Source: an uncultured Dietzia sp. (GTDB taxonomy: Bacteria; Actinomycetota; Actinomycetes; Mycobacteriales; Mycobacteriaceae). Taken from it: 21,208 nucleotides of DNA. The notes under the pieces are model-generated. The model was not told where the DNA came from. It saw only the letters and a program-made list of their open reading frames with translations, and ran no database searches. Location: positions 1 through 21,208 of the forward strand of contig CAMNYG010000002.1 of the NCBI GenBank assembly GCA_946570335.1, given 5' to 3'. Of this stretch, positions 7,324 through 15,854 are shown one piece after another; the stretch's first letter is position 1, and every line of letters begins with the position of its first letter. The translations under genes and the position numbers were made by a program.

Positions 7324-8577
7324 ATGCACTCCTGGTCTTCGCCTGTCGTCCCCTCGGTTCCCGGCGACGGAGTCCCCCTCAGGTTGTTCGACACCGCCGA
7401 CGGCGTGGTCCGGGATCTCGCGCCCGGGCCTCTGGTCCGCATGTATGTCTGCGGGATCACCCCGTACGACACCACGCATCTCGGGCACGCCGCGACGTAT
7501 CTCACCTTCGACCTCGTGTACCGCCAGCTGCTGGATGCGGGGCATGCGGTGCATTATGTCCAGAACACCACCGACGTCGACGATCCCCTGTTCGAGCGGG
7601 CGGAACGTGACGGGATCGACTGGCGCAGCCTGGGAGACGCGGAGACCGATCGTTTCCGGGAGGACATGGAGGCTCTGCGTATCCTCCCGCCACAGCAATA
7701 CGTGGCCGCCACGGAGACCATCGACGAGGTGGTCGAGATGGTCGCTGAGCTCCTCGACCGTGGACACGCCTATCGGATCGATCCGGAGGTGGACGGTTAC
7801 TCCGACGTGTACTACCGGCATCGTGCGACACCGGATTTCGGTTACGAATCGGGATATGACGACGACGAGATGGCCGCGGCGTTCGCCGAACGGGGCGGTG
7901 ACCCGGATCGCGAAGGGAAGGAGCACCCGCTGGACGCCCTCCTGTGGCGGACCCGGCGGCCGGGTGAGCCCTCATGGGACTCGCCCTGGGGTGAGGGACG
8001 TCCGGGGTGGCACATCGAGTGTTCGGCGATCGCCCGCCGCCGGCTCGGTATGCGCTTCGACATCCAGGGTGGAGGTAGCGACCTGGCGTTTCCGCACCAC
8101 GAGTTCTCGGCGGCGCACGCCGAGGCCGCCAGCGGGGAGCGTCCGTTCGCCCGCTTCTACGTCCACGCTGCGATGATCGGCCTGGACGGCGTCAAGATGA
8201 GCAAGTCGCTCGGGAATCTCGTCCGCGTACAGACCCTGCGGGATCAGGGGGTGGACCCCTCCCTGATCCGCCTGGGGCTGGCTGCCGGGCACTATCGCAC
8301 CGACCGTTCATGGTCGGCGGAGATCCTCGAGGCGGCGCGGGCACGGCATCAACGATGGAGCCGGGCGATCGCGTGCGGGGCCGGTGCCGACGCGGACGCC
8401 GCGATCGCGGCACTGCGGGCCAGATTGGCGGACGACCTGGATACCCCGGGAGCGCTCAAGGCGATCGACTCCTGGGCCGCGGCGACACTGGAGGGTGACT
8501 CCTCGGACGTGAATGCGGGTGCCTCGGTCGCGACGGCCCTGGATGCCCTGCTGGGGGTCCGGATCACCGCCGCCTGA
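7324..8577 (+). CDS. mshC: L-cysteine:1D-myo-inositol 2-amino-2-deoxy-alpha-D-glucopyranoside ligase (mycothiol synthesis)
   Basis: 417-residue ATP-dependent ligase joining cysteine to GlcN-inositol in mycothiol biosynthesis. It is a cysteinyl-tRNA synthetase paralogue. It has Zn ligands Cys43 ([10 protein letters not shown]) and Cys233 (WHIECSAIA) with the HH of FPHHE (258-259), the HLGH signature (52-55) and KMSKS (291-295). Features separating it from CysRS are the length (CysRS is about 460 residues or more, with an anticodon domain), [15 protein letters not shown] in place of the CysRS VCGPTVYD version, and [16 protein letters not shown]. Start ATG 7324 fits the leaderless promoter. It ends 3 bp before the stop of the converging PAC2 gene, with no terminator between. 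Mycothiol production restricts the host to Actinobacteria. Confidence 0.96.
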   Translation: MHSWSSPVVPSVPGDGVPLRLFDTADGVVRDLAPGPLVRMYVCGITPYDTTHLGHAATYLTFDLVYRQLLDAGHAVHYVQNTTDVDDPLFERAERDGIDWRSLGDAETDRFREDMEALRILPPQQYVAATETIDEVVEMVAELLDRGHAYRIDPEVDGYSDVYYRHRATPDFGYESGYDDDEMAAAFAERGGDPDREGKEHPLDALLWRTRRPGEPSWDSPWGEGRPGWHIECSAIARRRLGMRFDIQGGGSDLAFPHHEFSAAHAEAASGERPFARFYVHAAMIGLDGVKMSKSLGNLVRVQTLRDQGVDPSLIRLGLAAGHYRTDRSWSAEILEAARARHQRWSRAIACGAGADADAAIAALRARLADDLDTPGALKAIDSWAAATLEGDSSDVNAGASVATALDALLGVRITAA

Positions 8578-8580
8578 GCG

Positions 8581-9507
8581 TCAACCCGCGTCCGGCTCGT
8601 CCCGGTCTCCTCGCAGGAAGCGCTCGAACTCGGCGGCGATCGCGTCGCCGTCGACAAGCGGCATCGCCTCCCCGCTGGAGGCGCGGCCCCGGTCCGGTTC
8701 CGGATCGTCCCCGTGGTCGATCCCGATCTCCTCGTCCACCCGCTCCTCCAAGGAACGGATGTAGTCGTTCAGGTCCTCGTCCTCGCCCGCGGCGGCGTCG
8801 ACCTTCTCCACCCACGTCCGGGCCTGCACCCGAAGCGAGTCCATCGGCACCGCCATCCCGAGATTCTCCGCCAACCACGAGAGCATCGCCTCGGTACCGC
8901 GCGGGTTCGGCGGCGACGCCACGTAGTGGGGGACACCGGCCCACAGACTCAGCGTGGGCACCCCGGCTTCGGTCAGCAGTTGCTGGAGCACCCCCGTCAT
9001 CCCGGTGGGCCCCTCGTAGTCGGATGCCTCGACCCCCATCGACGTCATCCGCTGACGGCTGAACGCGGTGCCGGTCAGCGGTACCGGACGCGTGTGCGGG
9101 ACGTCGGCGAGGTACGCGCCGAGCAGAATCACCTGGGACACCCCTAGTGTGTCCACGAGGTCGACGAACTGGGCGGCGAACGTCCGCCACCTCAGGGCAG
9201 GCTCGGGCCCCCGCACCAGCAACACATCGTTGGCCACACCATCGGCATGACACGCGGACACGACGATGCGCGGCCATTCGATCGACCGTGACACCCCACC
9301 CGAATGCCGGATGACGGGACGTTGATCCAGGTAGTCGAAGAACTCGTCGCCGCCGATCTCCGCGATCTGCCGCGCCTCCAGGTTCAGGACGAGATGCTCG
9401 ATCGTCCCGGTCGCCACATCGGCGGCGTCATTCCAGCCCTCGAAGGCCACGATCATGACCGGGTTCTCCAGATCCAGATGCCCGTCAGGACTCCATTCGA
9501 CAGTCAT
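8581..9507 (-). CDS. PAC2 family protein (Rv2125 type)
   Basis: 308-residue member of the PAC2 (proteasome assembly chaperone 2) fold family. The family-typical start is present, PVMIVAFEGWNDAADVATGT, followed by further conserved stretches such as ILLGAYLADVPHTRP, GPTGMTGVLQQ and LWAGVPHYVASPPNPRGT. The last 60 residues are highly acidic and Gly-poor and probably flexible. Despite the family name, a role in assembling the bacterial proteasome has not been shown, and it is also found in actinobacteria without 20S cores; function is unknown. The start ATG 9507 has no Shine-Dalgarno and follows a -10-like TAGGCT by 6 nt. It is divergent from metH across 50 bp. Confidence 0.88.
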   Translation of the reverse strand: MTVEWSPDGHLDLENPVMIVAFEGWNDAADVATGTIEHLVLNLEARQIAEIGGDEFFDYLDQRPVIRHSGGVSRSIEWPRIVVSACHADGVANDVLLVRGPEPALRWRTFAAQFVDLVDTLGVSQVILLGAYLADVPHTRPVPLTGTAFSRQRMTSMGVEASDYEGPTGMTGVLQQLLTEAGVPTLSLWAGVPHYVASPPNPRGTEAMLSWLAENLGMAVPMDSLRVQARTWVEKVDAAAGEDEDLNDYIRSLEERVDEEIGIDHGDDPEPDRGRASSGEAMPLVDGDAIAAEFERFLRGDRDEPDAG

Positions 9508-9513
9508 CAGTAC

Positions 9514-9519
9514 AGCCTA
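9514..9519 (-). promoter_or_regulatory. Putative -10 box for a leaderless PAC2 transcript
   Basis: On the minus strand TAGGCT (complement of 9519-9514) is followed by GTACTG and then the ATG at 9507. The 6-nt gap and lack of a Shine-Dalgarno fit a leaderless transcript. Confidence 0.4.
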
Positions 9520-9544
9520 CGTACGTCCGGATTCAGCTCACCCA

Positions 9545-9550
9545 TACACT
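9545..9550 (+). promoter_or_regulatory. Putative -10 box for a leaderless metH transcript
   Basis: TACACT at 9545-9550 is followed by 7 nt (GGGGTCC) and the metH ATG at 9558. Only 50 bp separate metH from the divergent PAC2 gene, which leaves no room for a cobalamin riboswitch. Confidence 0.5.
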
Positions 9551-9557
9551 GGGGTCC

Positions 9558-12500
9558 ATGTCTGTCGATTTCGATTCGCCCTTGCTGGATGCCGCTCGTT
9601 CGCGCGTATTGATCGGCGACGGGGCGATGGGCACGATGTTGCAGGCTGTCGACCTCGACGTCGACGAAGACTTCCTCGGACTCGAGGGCTGTAACGAGAT
9701 CCTCAACGCCACCCGCCCCGACGTCGTCGAGAACATCCACCGCGCGTTCTTCGAGGCCGGCGCCGACCTGGTGGAGACCAACACCTTCGGCTGCAATCTG
9801 TCCAACCTGGGTGATTACGACATCGTCGACAGAATCGGCGAGCTGTCGGAGAAGGGCGCCGCGATCGCCCGAAAGGTCGCCGACGAGATGGGACCGTCCT
9901 CCGACGGCACCCCGCGGATGGTCCTCGGCTCCCTCGGCCCCGGCACCAAACTGCCCTCGCTCGGCCAGACCACATTCGACGAGATCCGTAGCGCGTACGC
10001 CAAGGCGGCCGAGGGACTCGCCCGGGGTGGGGCCGACGCCTACCTGATCGAGACCAGCCAGGATCTTCTCCAGGTCAAGGCGGCCGTCCTCGGTTGCCAG
10101 GACGGGATGTCCGCGGCGGGCAGACGCCTGCCGATCATCTCCCACGTGACCATCGAGACGACCGGCACCATGCTGCTGGGCTCGGACATCGGCGCCGCGC
10201 TGACCGCGTTGGAGCCCCTGGGCATCGACATGATCGGCCTCAACTGCGCCACCGGGCCGACCGAGATGGTCGAGCACCTGCGATACCTGTCCCAACACGC
10301 CAGCATCCCGGTGTCGGTCATGCCCAACGCCGGCCTGCCCGAACTGGGGGCGAACGGCGCCGTCTATCCGCTGGGTGCCGAGGAATTCGGTCCGCAGGTG
10401 GCGGACTTCGTCTCCGAGTTCGGCCTCTCCATGGTCGGCGGTTGCTGCGGCACGACGCCCGAGCACATCGCCCGGCTCAAAGAGCAGGTGCTCACCCGCA
10501 CGCAGGCCGAGCGCGAGATCGAGCCGATCAACGCGGTCTCCTCGCTCTACACCTCGATGCCGATGCGTGCCGACGCCGGCATCATCATGATCGGCGAGCG
10601 CACCAACGCCAACGGGTCCAAGCGTTTCCGTGAGGCGATGCTGGCCGGCGACTGGGAAGTCTGCATGGAGATCGCCAAGGAGCAGATGCGCGACGGCGCC
10701 CAGATGGTGGACCTGTGTGTCGACTACGTGGGTCGCGACGGTGCGGGCGACATGGCCGAACTCGCGGGACGTTTCGCCACCGCGTCCACGCTGCCGATCA
10801 TGCTCGACTCCACCGAGCCGGAGGTGATCAAGGCCGGACTCGAGCACCTCGGCGGTCGCTGCGCGGTCAACTCGGTGAACTACGAGGACGGCGCGGGTCC
10901 CGACTCGCGTTTTCAGAAGATCATGCGTCTGGTCGCCCGACACGGCCCCGCCGTCGTCGGTCTGACGATCGACGAGGAGGGGCAGGCGCGGACGGCGGAC
11001 CGCAAGGTCGAGATCGCCGAGCGTCTCATCGCCGACCTCACAGAGAACTGGGGGATGGCCGAGGACGACATCATCATCGACTGCCTGACCTTCCCCATCT
11101 CCACCGGGCAGGAGGAGGTGCGACGCGACGGTATCGAGACGATCGAGGCCATCCGTCGGCTCACCGAGGCGCATCCGCAGATCCACACCACGCTCGGTCT
11201 GTCGAATATCTCGTTCGGTCTCAACCCGGCCGCCCGTCAGGTGCTGAACTCGGTGTTCCTCCACGAGTGCATCCAGGCCGGGCTCGACACGGCGATCGCG
11301 CACAGTTCGAAGATCCTTCCGATGAGCAAGATCGACGAACGTCAGCGCGAGGTCGCGCTCGACCTGGTCTACGACCGTCGTCGAGACGGCTACGACCCAC
11401 TTCAGGTGTTCATGGAGCTCTTCGAAGGCGTGTCCGCCGCGAGCGCCAAGGACGCCCGTGCCGCCGAGCTCGCGGCGATGCCGCTCATGGAGCGGCTGGC
11501 CGCCCGGATCGTGGACGGTGAGCGTAAGGGGCTCGAGGCGGATCTCGACGCCGCTATGGAGCAGATCCCGCCGCTGGAGATCATCAACGAGCACCTGCTG
11601 AACGGCATGAAGACCGTCGGTGAGCTCTTCGGCTCCGGCCAGATGCAGCTGCCGTTCGTGCTGCAGTCGGCCGAGACCATGAAGGCCGCCGTCGCGTACC
11701 TGGAGCCGCACATGGAGGCCAGCGACGAGGACGGCAAGGGCCGGATCGTCCTGGCGACCGTCAAGGGCGATGTCCACGACATCGGTAAGAACCTCGTGGA
11801 CATCATCCTGTCCAACAACGGCTACGACGTGGTCAACATTGGTATCAAGCAACCCATCGCGGACATCATCTCCGCGGCACGGGAGAACAAGGCCGACGTG
11901 ATCGGTATGTCCGGTCTGCTGGTCAAGTCGACCGTGGTGATGCGCGACAACCTCGCCGAGCTCAACTCCGAGGGACTCGCCGACGAGTTCCCGGTACTTC
12001 TCGGCGGCGCCGCGCTGACGCGGGCCTATGTCGAGGTCGATCTCGCCGAGATGTACCAGGGCAACGTGTTCTACGCCCGGGACGCCTTCGAGGGTCTTCG
12101 TCTCATGGACGAGGTCATGACCGCCAAGCGCACCGGCGTGCCCATAACCGAGTCATCGGAGTCCGCGGCCAAGGCCGCCGAGCGTCGCGAGCGCCGTGCC
12201 CGATCGGAGAGGATCGCCGCCAAGCGGGCCGCCGAGGCCGAGCCGGTCGTCATCCCCGAGCGTTCGGATGTCGCGGCGGACCAGCCCATCGCCACCCCTC
12301 CGTTCTGGGGGACGCGGATCGCCAAGGGCATCCCCGTCGCCGACTACGCCGGTCACCTCGACGAGCGAGCCCTGTTCTTCGGCCAATGGGGCCTGCGGGG
12401 CACCCGAGGCGGCGACGGTCCGGACTACGACGAGCTGGTCGCCACCGAGGGCCGTCCCCGGCTGCGGGACTGGATCGGTCGACTGACCACCGAGGGCATC

Positions 12501-13118
12501 CTGTCGCACGCGGCGGTCGTGTACGGCTATTTCCCGGCCTACTCGGTCGGCGACGAGATCTGGGTGCTCGCCGAGCCGAAGCCTGACGCCGAGGTGCTCC
12601 ACAAGATCGCGTTCCCGCGCCAGCAGCGGCCCCGCTTCCTGGCCATCCCCGACTTCCTCGCCTCGCGCGAGCGGTGTCTGGAAGAAGGCGTCGTGGACGT
12701 GCTGCCGTTCCAGCTGGTCACCATGGGCGCACCCATAGCGGACTTCGCCAACGAGCTGTTCGCCGCGGACAACTACCGCGACTACCTCGAGGTGCACGGA
12801 TTGTCCGTGCAGCTCACAGAGGCCCTCGCCGAGTTCTGGCATCGCCGGGTCCGCGATGAGCTCAGACTCCCGCAGGGGGCCGTGTCCTCCGAGGACCCGG
12901 ACAGCATCAACGAGTACTTCAACCTGAAGTACCGGGGCGCGCGGTACAGCTTCGGTTACGGAGCCTGCCCGGACCTGGAGTCCCGCAAGGTCGTGATCGA
13001 CTTGTTGGAGCCGGAGCGGATCGGCGTGGAGCTGTCCGAGGAGCTGCAGCTACATCCAGAGCAGTCCACGGACGCGTTCGTGCTCTACCACCCGGAGGCC
13101 AAGTACTTCAACGTCTGA
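9558..13118 (+). CDS. metH: Cobalamin-dependent methionine synthase
   Basis: 1186-residue four-module enzyme transferring methyl from 5-methyltetrahydrofolate to homocysteine through methylcobalamin. The homocysteine module (1 to about 320) has Zn ligands Cys230 (GLNCATGP) and Cys296-Cys297 (VGGCCGTTP). The pterin module starts near 340 (IMIGERTNANGSKRF). The B12 module has a cap region (about 620-720) and KGDVHDIGKNL, in which His740 is the lower axial ligand (Asp738 and Gly743 complete DxHxxG). A charged linker (about 855-905) leads to the AdoMet reactivation domain, ending with RYSFGYGACPDL, the counterpart of the RxxxGYxACP motif in E. coli MetH. The length is slightly under E. coli MetH (1227), with no module missing. 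Start and leaderless promoter are described at 9545-9550. A hairpin follows the stop. Confidence 0.98.
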   Translation: MSVDFDSPLLDAARSRVLIGDGAMGTMLQAVDLDVDEDFLGLEGCNEILNATRPDVVENIHRAFFEAGADLVETNTFGCNLSNLGDYDIVDRIGELSEKGAAIARKVADEMGPSSDGTPRMVLGSLGPGTKLPSLGQTTFDEIRSAYAKAAEGLARGGADAYLIETSQDLLQVKAAVLGCQDGMSAAGRRLPIISHVTIETTGTMLLGSDIGAALTALEPLGIDMIGLNCATGPTEMVEHLRYLSQHASIPVSVMPNAGLPELGANGAVYPLGAEEFGPQVADFVSEFGLSMVGGCCGTTPEHIARLKEQVLTRTQAEREIEPINAVSSLYTSMPMRADAGIIMIGERTNANGSKRFREAMLAGDWEVCMEIAKEQMRDGAQMVDLCVDYVGRDGAGDMAELAGRFATASTLPIMLDSTEPEVIKAGLEHLGGRCAVNSVNYEDGAGPDSRFQKIMRLVARHGPAVVGLTIDEEGQARTADRKVEIAERLIADLTENWGMAEDDIIIDCLTFPISTGQEEVRRDGIETIEAIRRLTEAHPQIHTTLGLSNISFGLNPAARQVLNSVFLHECIQAGLDTAIAHSSKILPMSKIDERQREVALDLVYDRRRDGYDPLQVFMELFEGVSAASAKDARAAELAAMPLMERLAARIVDGERKGLEADLDAAMEQIPPLEIINEHLLNGMKTVGELFGSGQMQLPFVLQSAETMKAAVAYLEPHMEASDEDGKGRIVLATVKGDVHDIGKNLVDIILSNNGYDVVNIGIKQPIADIISAARENKADVIGMSGLLVKSTVVMRDNLAELNSEGLADEFPVLLGGAALTRAYVEVDLAEMYQGNVFYARDAFEGLRLMDEVMTAKRTGVPITESSESAAKAAERRERRARSERIAAKRAAEAEPVVIPERSDVAADQPIATPPFWGTRIAKGIPVADYAGHLDERALFFGQWGLRGTRGGDGPDYDELVATEGRPRLRDWIGRLTTEGILSHAAVVYGYFPAYSVGDEIWVLAEPKPDAEVLHKIAFPRQQRPRFLAIPDFLASRERCLEEGVVDVLPFQLVTMGAPIADFANELFAADNYRDYLEVHGLSVQLTEALAEFWHRRVRDELRLPQGAVSSEDPDSINEYFNLKYRGARYSFGYGACPDLESRKVVIDLLEPERIGVELSEELQLHPEQSTDAFVLYHPEAKYFNV

Positions 13119-13128
13119 TCGGCGTGCG

Positions 13129-13163
13129 CTGCGGCCCGGAGACGAGACCCGACCGGGCCGCAG
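13129..13163 (+). terminator. Rho-independent-type hairpin after metH
   Basis: The 11-bp inverted repeat CTGCGGCCCGG (13129-13139) and CCGGGCCGCAG (13153-13163) has a 13-nt loop and is followed by AGCCCTTCTCC. It begins 10 bp after the metH stop. Confidence 0.7.
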
Positions 13164-13205
13164 AGCCCTTCTCCGGTGCCGGTGACCAGGCGCGCATTCC
13201 GCGCA

Positions 13206-13243
13206 CTGACCGGCCGACGTCAGCCGCGCTGACCGGCCGACGT
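13206..13243. repeat. Pair of 15-bp direct repeats with an embedded inverted repeat, possible operator
   Basis: CTGACCGGCCGACGT occurs at 13206-13220 and again, identically, at 13229-13243, a 23-bp spacing (about two helical turns). Between and overlapping them is the inverted repeat GTCAGC-CGC-GCTGAC (13219-13233). The block lies 63 bp upstream of the secreted-protein start codon and after the metH terminator, so a regulatory role for the downstream gene is the simplest reading. Confidence 0.55.
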
Positions 13244-13305
13244 TAACACTGTGATGGGCACCACCGATCTACCTTGTACAGCACTGTCCAGTAGAGGAGC
13301 CCACC

Positions 13306-13830
13306 ATGAACGCCGTCCGTCGATCCGCCGCCGTCACCTGCGCTGCAGCGCTACTCGCCGGGGGAGTGGCCGTGGCAGCCGCGCCGGCGGCCTCCGCCCA
13401 GGTGTGGCACGAGCACCCCGCGTTCGACGTGCTGCTACCGAACCCGACCGGTGGCCAGCACACCATCCGCTACCACGTGGTCCCCAGCTGCAAACTCGGC
13501 GATGACGGCCACTTCCACCAGGCGGTCGCCGCCGGGGCGAGGGATCTCGACCACCATGTGGGCTCGTTCGACTTCCTCTCGGCGATGTACCCGTTCAATT
13601 CCGCAACCGTGTCGTGGCACAACATCGACACAGACCAGCGGGGGTCGCAGACCGTCCAGTCGACCGGCCCCGAGGTGGGGACCCAGTCCACGATCACCGG
13701 CCAAGGCCGGATCGCGGTGACCGTTTCCACGAGCAAGTCACTGTTTCCCACACTGGCTCCGGGTTCTGTCGCACCGTTCGGTTCCACCACCCACACAGAG
13801 CACTTCCTCGTAGCCCCTCGGGTCTGCTGA
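13306..13830 (+). CDS. Small secreted protein of unknown function
   Basis: 174-residue protein that I do not recognise. It has a Sec-type signal peptide: basic NAVRR, an Ala/Val-rich core and an Ala-x-Ala site (about 29-31, ASA before Gln32), giving a mature protein of roughly 143 residues. The mature part contains only two Cys, Cys62 and the very last residue Cys174, which could form a disulfide closing the chain. Short hydrophobic/Thr-rich segments (TIRYHVVPS, ATVSWHNI, GRIAVTVSTS) suggest an all-beta fold, and His is frequent (HEHPAF, GHFHQ, DHH). There is no lipobox, transmembrane anchor or catalytic motif. GAGGAG lies 6-7 nt before ATG 13306. It is flanked by terminators on both sides, so it is a single-gene unit, with paired repeats upstream as a possible operator. 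Confidence 0.82.
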   Translation: MNAVRRSAAVTCAAALLAGGVAVAAAPAASAQVWHEHPAFDVLLPNPTGGQHTIRYHVVPSCKLGDDGHFHQAVAAGARDLDHHVGSFDFLSAMYPFNSATVSWHNIDTDQRGSQTVQSTGPEVGTQSTITGQGRIAVTVSTSKSLFPTLAPGSVAPFGSTTHTEHFLVAPRVC

Positions 13831-13846
13831 GTCGCCACAGTCGGCC

Positions 13847-13890
13847 ACGAGTCGGGGGCGTGCGCGCTGCCGGGCACGCCCCCGATTCGT
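13847..13890 (+). terminator. Strong hairpin terminator after the secreted-protein gene
   Basis: Stem ACGAGTCGGGGGCGTGC (13847-13863) with GCACGCCCCCGATTCGT (13874-13890): 17 bp including one G-T pair, with a 10-nt loop, followed by TCTCTG. It isolates the secreted-protein gene from the HAD-hisE-hisG unit. Confidence 0.85.
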
Positions 13891-13922
13891 TCTCTGACAC
13901 GACCGGCGCTCGGCGGTTCGGG

Positions 13923-13928
13923 TAGACA
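13923..13928 (+). promoter_or_regulatory. Putative -10 box for the HAD-hisE-hisG unit
   Basis: TAGACA at 13923-13928 is followed by 7 nt (GTAGGCC) and GTG at 13936. The spacing is the same as at mshC and metH. AGTAGG could alternatively act as a weak Shine-Dalgarno. Confidence 0.4.
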
Positions 13929-13935
13929 GTAGGCC

Positions 13936-14652
13936 GTGACCATCACTGAGTTCGATCACGTTCCGGCCGCCATCTGCCTCGACATGGACGGCACTCTCGT
14001 CGACACCGAGCGACTGTGGGATATCGCCGTGTACGAACTCGCCGAGCACATGGGTAGGCCGCTCGACGAGAGCACCCGTGAACGTACCCTCGGCAACTCC
14101 CTGCACGGGTTCTTCGAGATCCTCGGCGAGTACACAGGCCGTCGGATCGAGGGCGAGGAGTTCGAGCGCCTGGCGCGCAGGCTCAACACGCGCGTCATGG
14201 AGCTGATGCGTACCGATATGCGCTGGCGCCCCGGCGCGGAGGAGCTGCTCGCAGAGATCGCGGAGACCGATACGACTGTCGCCCTCGTCACCAACACCAC
14301 CGCGGAGGTGGCACAGGTACCTCTGGAGTTCATCGACCACTCCCGCTTCGATGTGGTGGTGACCGGCTGTATGGTCCCCAACGGCAAGCCGGCGCCGGAC
14401 CCGTACCTGCTCGCATGCCGTCAGCTCGGTCTTGAACCGGTGCGGACGGTGGCGGTGGAGGACTCCGTCACCGGCGCGACCTCCGCCGTGGCAGCCGGGT
14501 GCAGGGTCCTGTATGTGCCCTCCACCGACGGTCAACCCGATGTCTCAGGCGCGCATACCCACTCGACGCTCGCGGGTGTCGATCTCGCCACGCTCTTCTC
14601 GCTCACCTCAAGGACACCCGCTGCAGCGGTTGTGGGAGAATCGGGTGCGTGA
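13936..14652 (+). CDS. HAD-family hydrolase, beta-phosphoglucomutase-like subgroup
   Basis: 238-residue soluble phosphatase-type protein. Motif I is [10 protein letters not shown] (14-23, nucleophile Asp16 and acid/base Asp18), followed by a helical cap (about 28-95). Motif II is VTNTT, motif III the Lys in NGKPAPDPY, and motif [17 protein letters not shown]. This arrangement is class IA HAD (beta-PGM/phosphoglycolate-phosphatase-like). The substrate is not predictable. Its stop overlaps the hisE start (TGA at 14650-14652, GTG at 14649-14651), so it is translationally coupled to histidine biosynthesis. A histidinol-phosphatase role is conceivable, but the usual actinobacterial enzyme is of inositol-monophosphatase type, so this is weak inference. 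Confidence 0.88.
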   Translation: MTITEFDHVPAAICLDMDGTLVDTERLWDIAVYELAEHMGRPLDESTRERTLGNSLHGFFEILGEYTGRRIEGEEFERLARRLNTRVMELMRTDMRWRPGAEELLAEIAETDTTVALVTNTTAEVAQVPLEFIDHSRFDVVVTGCMVPNGKPAPDPYLLACRQLGLEPVRTVAVEDSVTGATSAVAAGCRVLYVPSTDGQPDVSGAHTHSTLAGVDLATLFSLTSRTPAAAVVGESGA

Positions 14653-14912
14653 AGACCTTCGACTCGCTGTTCGCCGAACTGTCCGAGCGGATCTCCGCGC
14701 GCCCTGAGGGGTCCGGAACCGTCACCGCGTTCGACAAGGGCGTGCACCATCTGGGCAAGAAGGTCATCGAAGAGGCCGGCGAGGTGTGGATCGCGGCCGA
14801 GTACCAGTCCGATGCCGAACTGGCGGAAGAGATCTCGCAGCTTCTGTACTGGACCCAGGTCATGATGCTCAAGCGGGGTCTGGACCTCGAGGACGTCTAC
14901 CGGCACCTGTAA
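14649..14912 (+). CDS. hisE: Phosphoribosyl-ATP pyrophosphatase
   Basis: 87-residue enzyme hydrolysing phosphoribosyl-ATP to phosphoribosyl-AMP, step 2 of histidine synthesis. It has the all-alpha MazG-like motifs: [16 protein letters not shown] (35-50, with Glu41, Glu42 and Glu45 for Mg) and [13 protein letters not shown] (57-69). The size matches stand-alone actinobacterial HisE, with no HisI fusion. The GTG start overlaps the HAD stop; a GAGAAT hexamer ending 7 nt before it (14636-14641) could also drive an internal leaderless message. hisG follows after 47 bp. Confidence 0.96.
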   Translation: MKTFDSLFAELSERISARPEGSGTVTAFDKGVHHLGKKVIEEAGEVWIAAEYQSDAELAEEISQLLYWTQVMMLKRGLDLEDVYRHL

Positions 14913-14959
14913 GCCGCACTCAACGCACCACCTTCACGCACACACCTCTTGGAGCCGCC

Positions 14960-15811
14960 ATGCTGCGCGTCGCAGTGCCCAACAAGGGCGCCCTGTCCGA
15001 GTCCGCTTCCGAGATGCTCGCCGAGGCCGGCTACCGCCGTCGGCCCGAGGGCAGCAAGGACCTCTCGCTCATCGATCGCGAGAACGATGTCGAGTTCTTC
15101 TTCCTGCGCCCCAAGGACATCGCGGTCTACGTCGGTTCGGGCCGTCTCGAACTGGGGATCACCGGCCGTGACCTGAGCGCGGATTCGATGGCCGACGTGG
15201 AAGAACTTCTCGAATTGGGTTTCGGCCGCTCGACGTTCCGCTACGCGGGTCCCGCGGGCGACGGCTGGAGCACCGACCGACTGGCCGGCGCCCGGATCGC
15301 CACCTCGTACCCCAATATCGTCCGGCGGGATCTGCGGGAGCGCGGCATCGAGGCGGAAGTGATCCGCCTGGATGGTGCCGTGGAGATCTCCATCCAGTTG
15401 GGGGTGGCCGACTGCATCGCCGACGTGGTGGGATCCGGCAGAACCCTCAAGACCCACGGTCTCGAGGCGTTCGGAGAGGTACTGTGCGCCTCCTCGGGGG
15501 TGCTCATCGCGCGGGCAGACGCACAGGTCACACCTGCGATGGCTCAGATGCGGGCACGGTTGCAGGGCGTGGTCTTCGCGCAGCAGTACATGATGCTCGA
15601 CTACAACTGTCCCCGCGAGCTGCTGGACGACGTCTCCGTCATCACGCCCGGACTGGAATCGCCCACTGTCTCACCGATGGCGGATCCGGCGTGGATCGCG
15701 GTGCGGTCAATGGTGCCGCGTAAGCAGGTGAACTCGATCATGGACCGGTTGGCTTCGGCCGGCGCGAAGTCGATCATCGCGACCGACATCCGCTCCTGCC
15801 GGATGGGCTGA
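14960..15811 (+). CDS. hisG: ATP phosphoribosyltransferase, long form with regulatory domain
   Basis: 283-residue first enzyme of histidine synthesis, condensing ATP with PRPP. It starts [16 protein letters not shown], the typical HisG opening. The PRPP-binding loop is [20 protein letters not shown] followed by [11 protein letters not shown] (138-168). The C-terminal domain (about 212-283), with [19 protein letters not shown] and the end [13 protein letters not shown], is the ACT-like histidine-feedback domain of the hexameric long form, so no HisZ is needed. ATG 14960 has GGAG 6 nt upstream. The last 5 codons and stop are copied by the 30-bp tandem repeat that follows. Confidence 0.97.
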   Translation: MLRVAVPNKGALSESASEMLAEAGYRRRPEGSKDLSLIDRENDVEFFFLRPKDIAVYVGSGRLELGITGRDLSADSMADVEELLELGFGRSTFRYAGPAGDGWSTDRLAGARIATSYPNIVRRDLRERGIEAEVIRLDGAVEISIQLGVADCIADVVGSGRTLKTHGLEAFGEVLCASSGVLIARADAQVTPAMAQMRARLQGVVFAQQYMMLDYNCPRELLDDVSVITPGLESPTVSPMADPAWIAVRSMVPRKQVNSIMDRLASAGAKSIIATDIRSCRMG

Positions 15812-15854
15812 CTCCCGCGCCACCCCTGCCGGATGGGCTGACGCCGGCGCCACC
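15795..15854. repeat. 30-bp tandem duplication of the hisG 3' end
   Basis: The unit beginning CCTGCCGGATGGGCTGAC occurs at 15795-15824 and 15825-15854, with 28 of 30 positions identical (the two differences are in TCCCGC versus GCCGGC). Copy 1 contains the hisG codons for Cys-Arg-Met-Gly and the TGA stop; copy 2 lies wholly in the gap before the convergent gene at 15885. Confidence 0.9.

Noticed and set aside
7324..8577. Calling the CysRS-like gene a true cysteinyl-tRNA synthetase
   Set aside because: It lacks the anticodon-binding domain length and has the MshC-type [15 protein letters not shown] motif in place of the CysRS version.
9508..9557. Cobalamin riboswitch upstream of metH
   Set aside because: The 50-bp gap is far too short for a B12-box structure and the -10 box sits 7 nt from the start codon.
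9507..11852. 781-residue open frame on the minus strand opposite metH
   Set aside because: It is antisense to a fully supported MetH. Its translation is a low-complexity His/Asp/Val/Gly/Arg mix, as expected from the complement of GC-rich codons; no motif or ribosome site is present.
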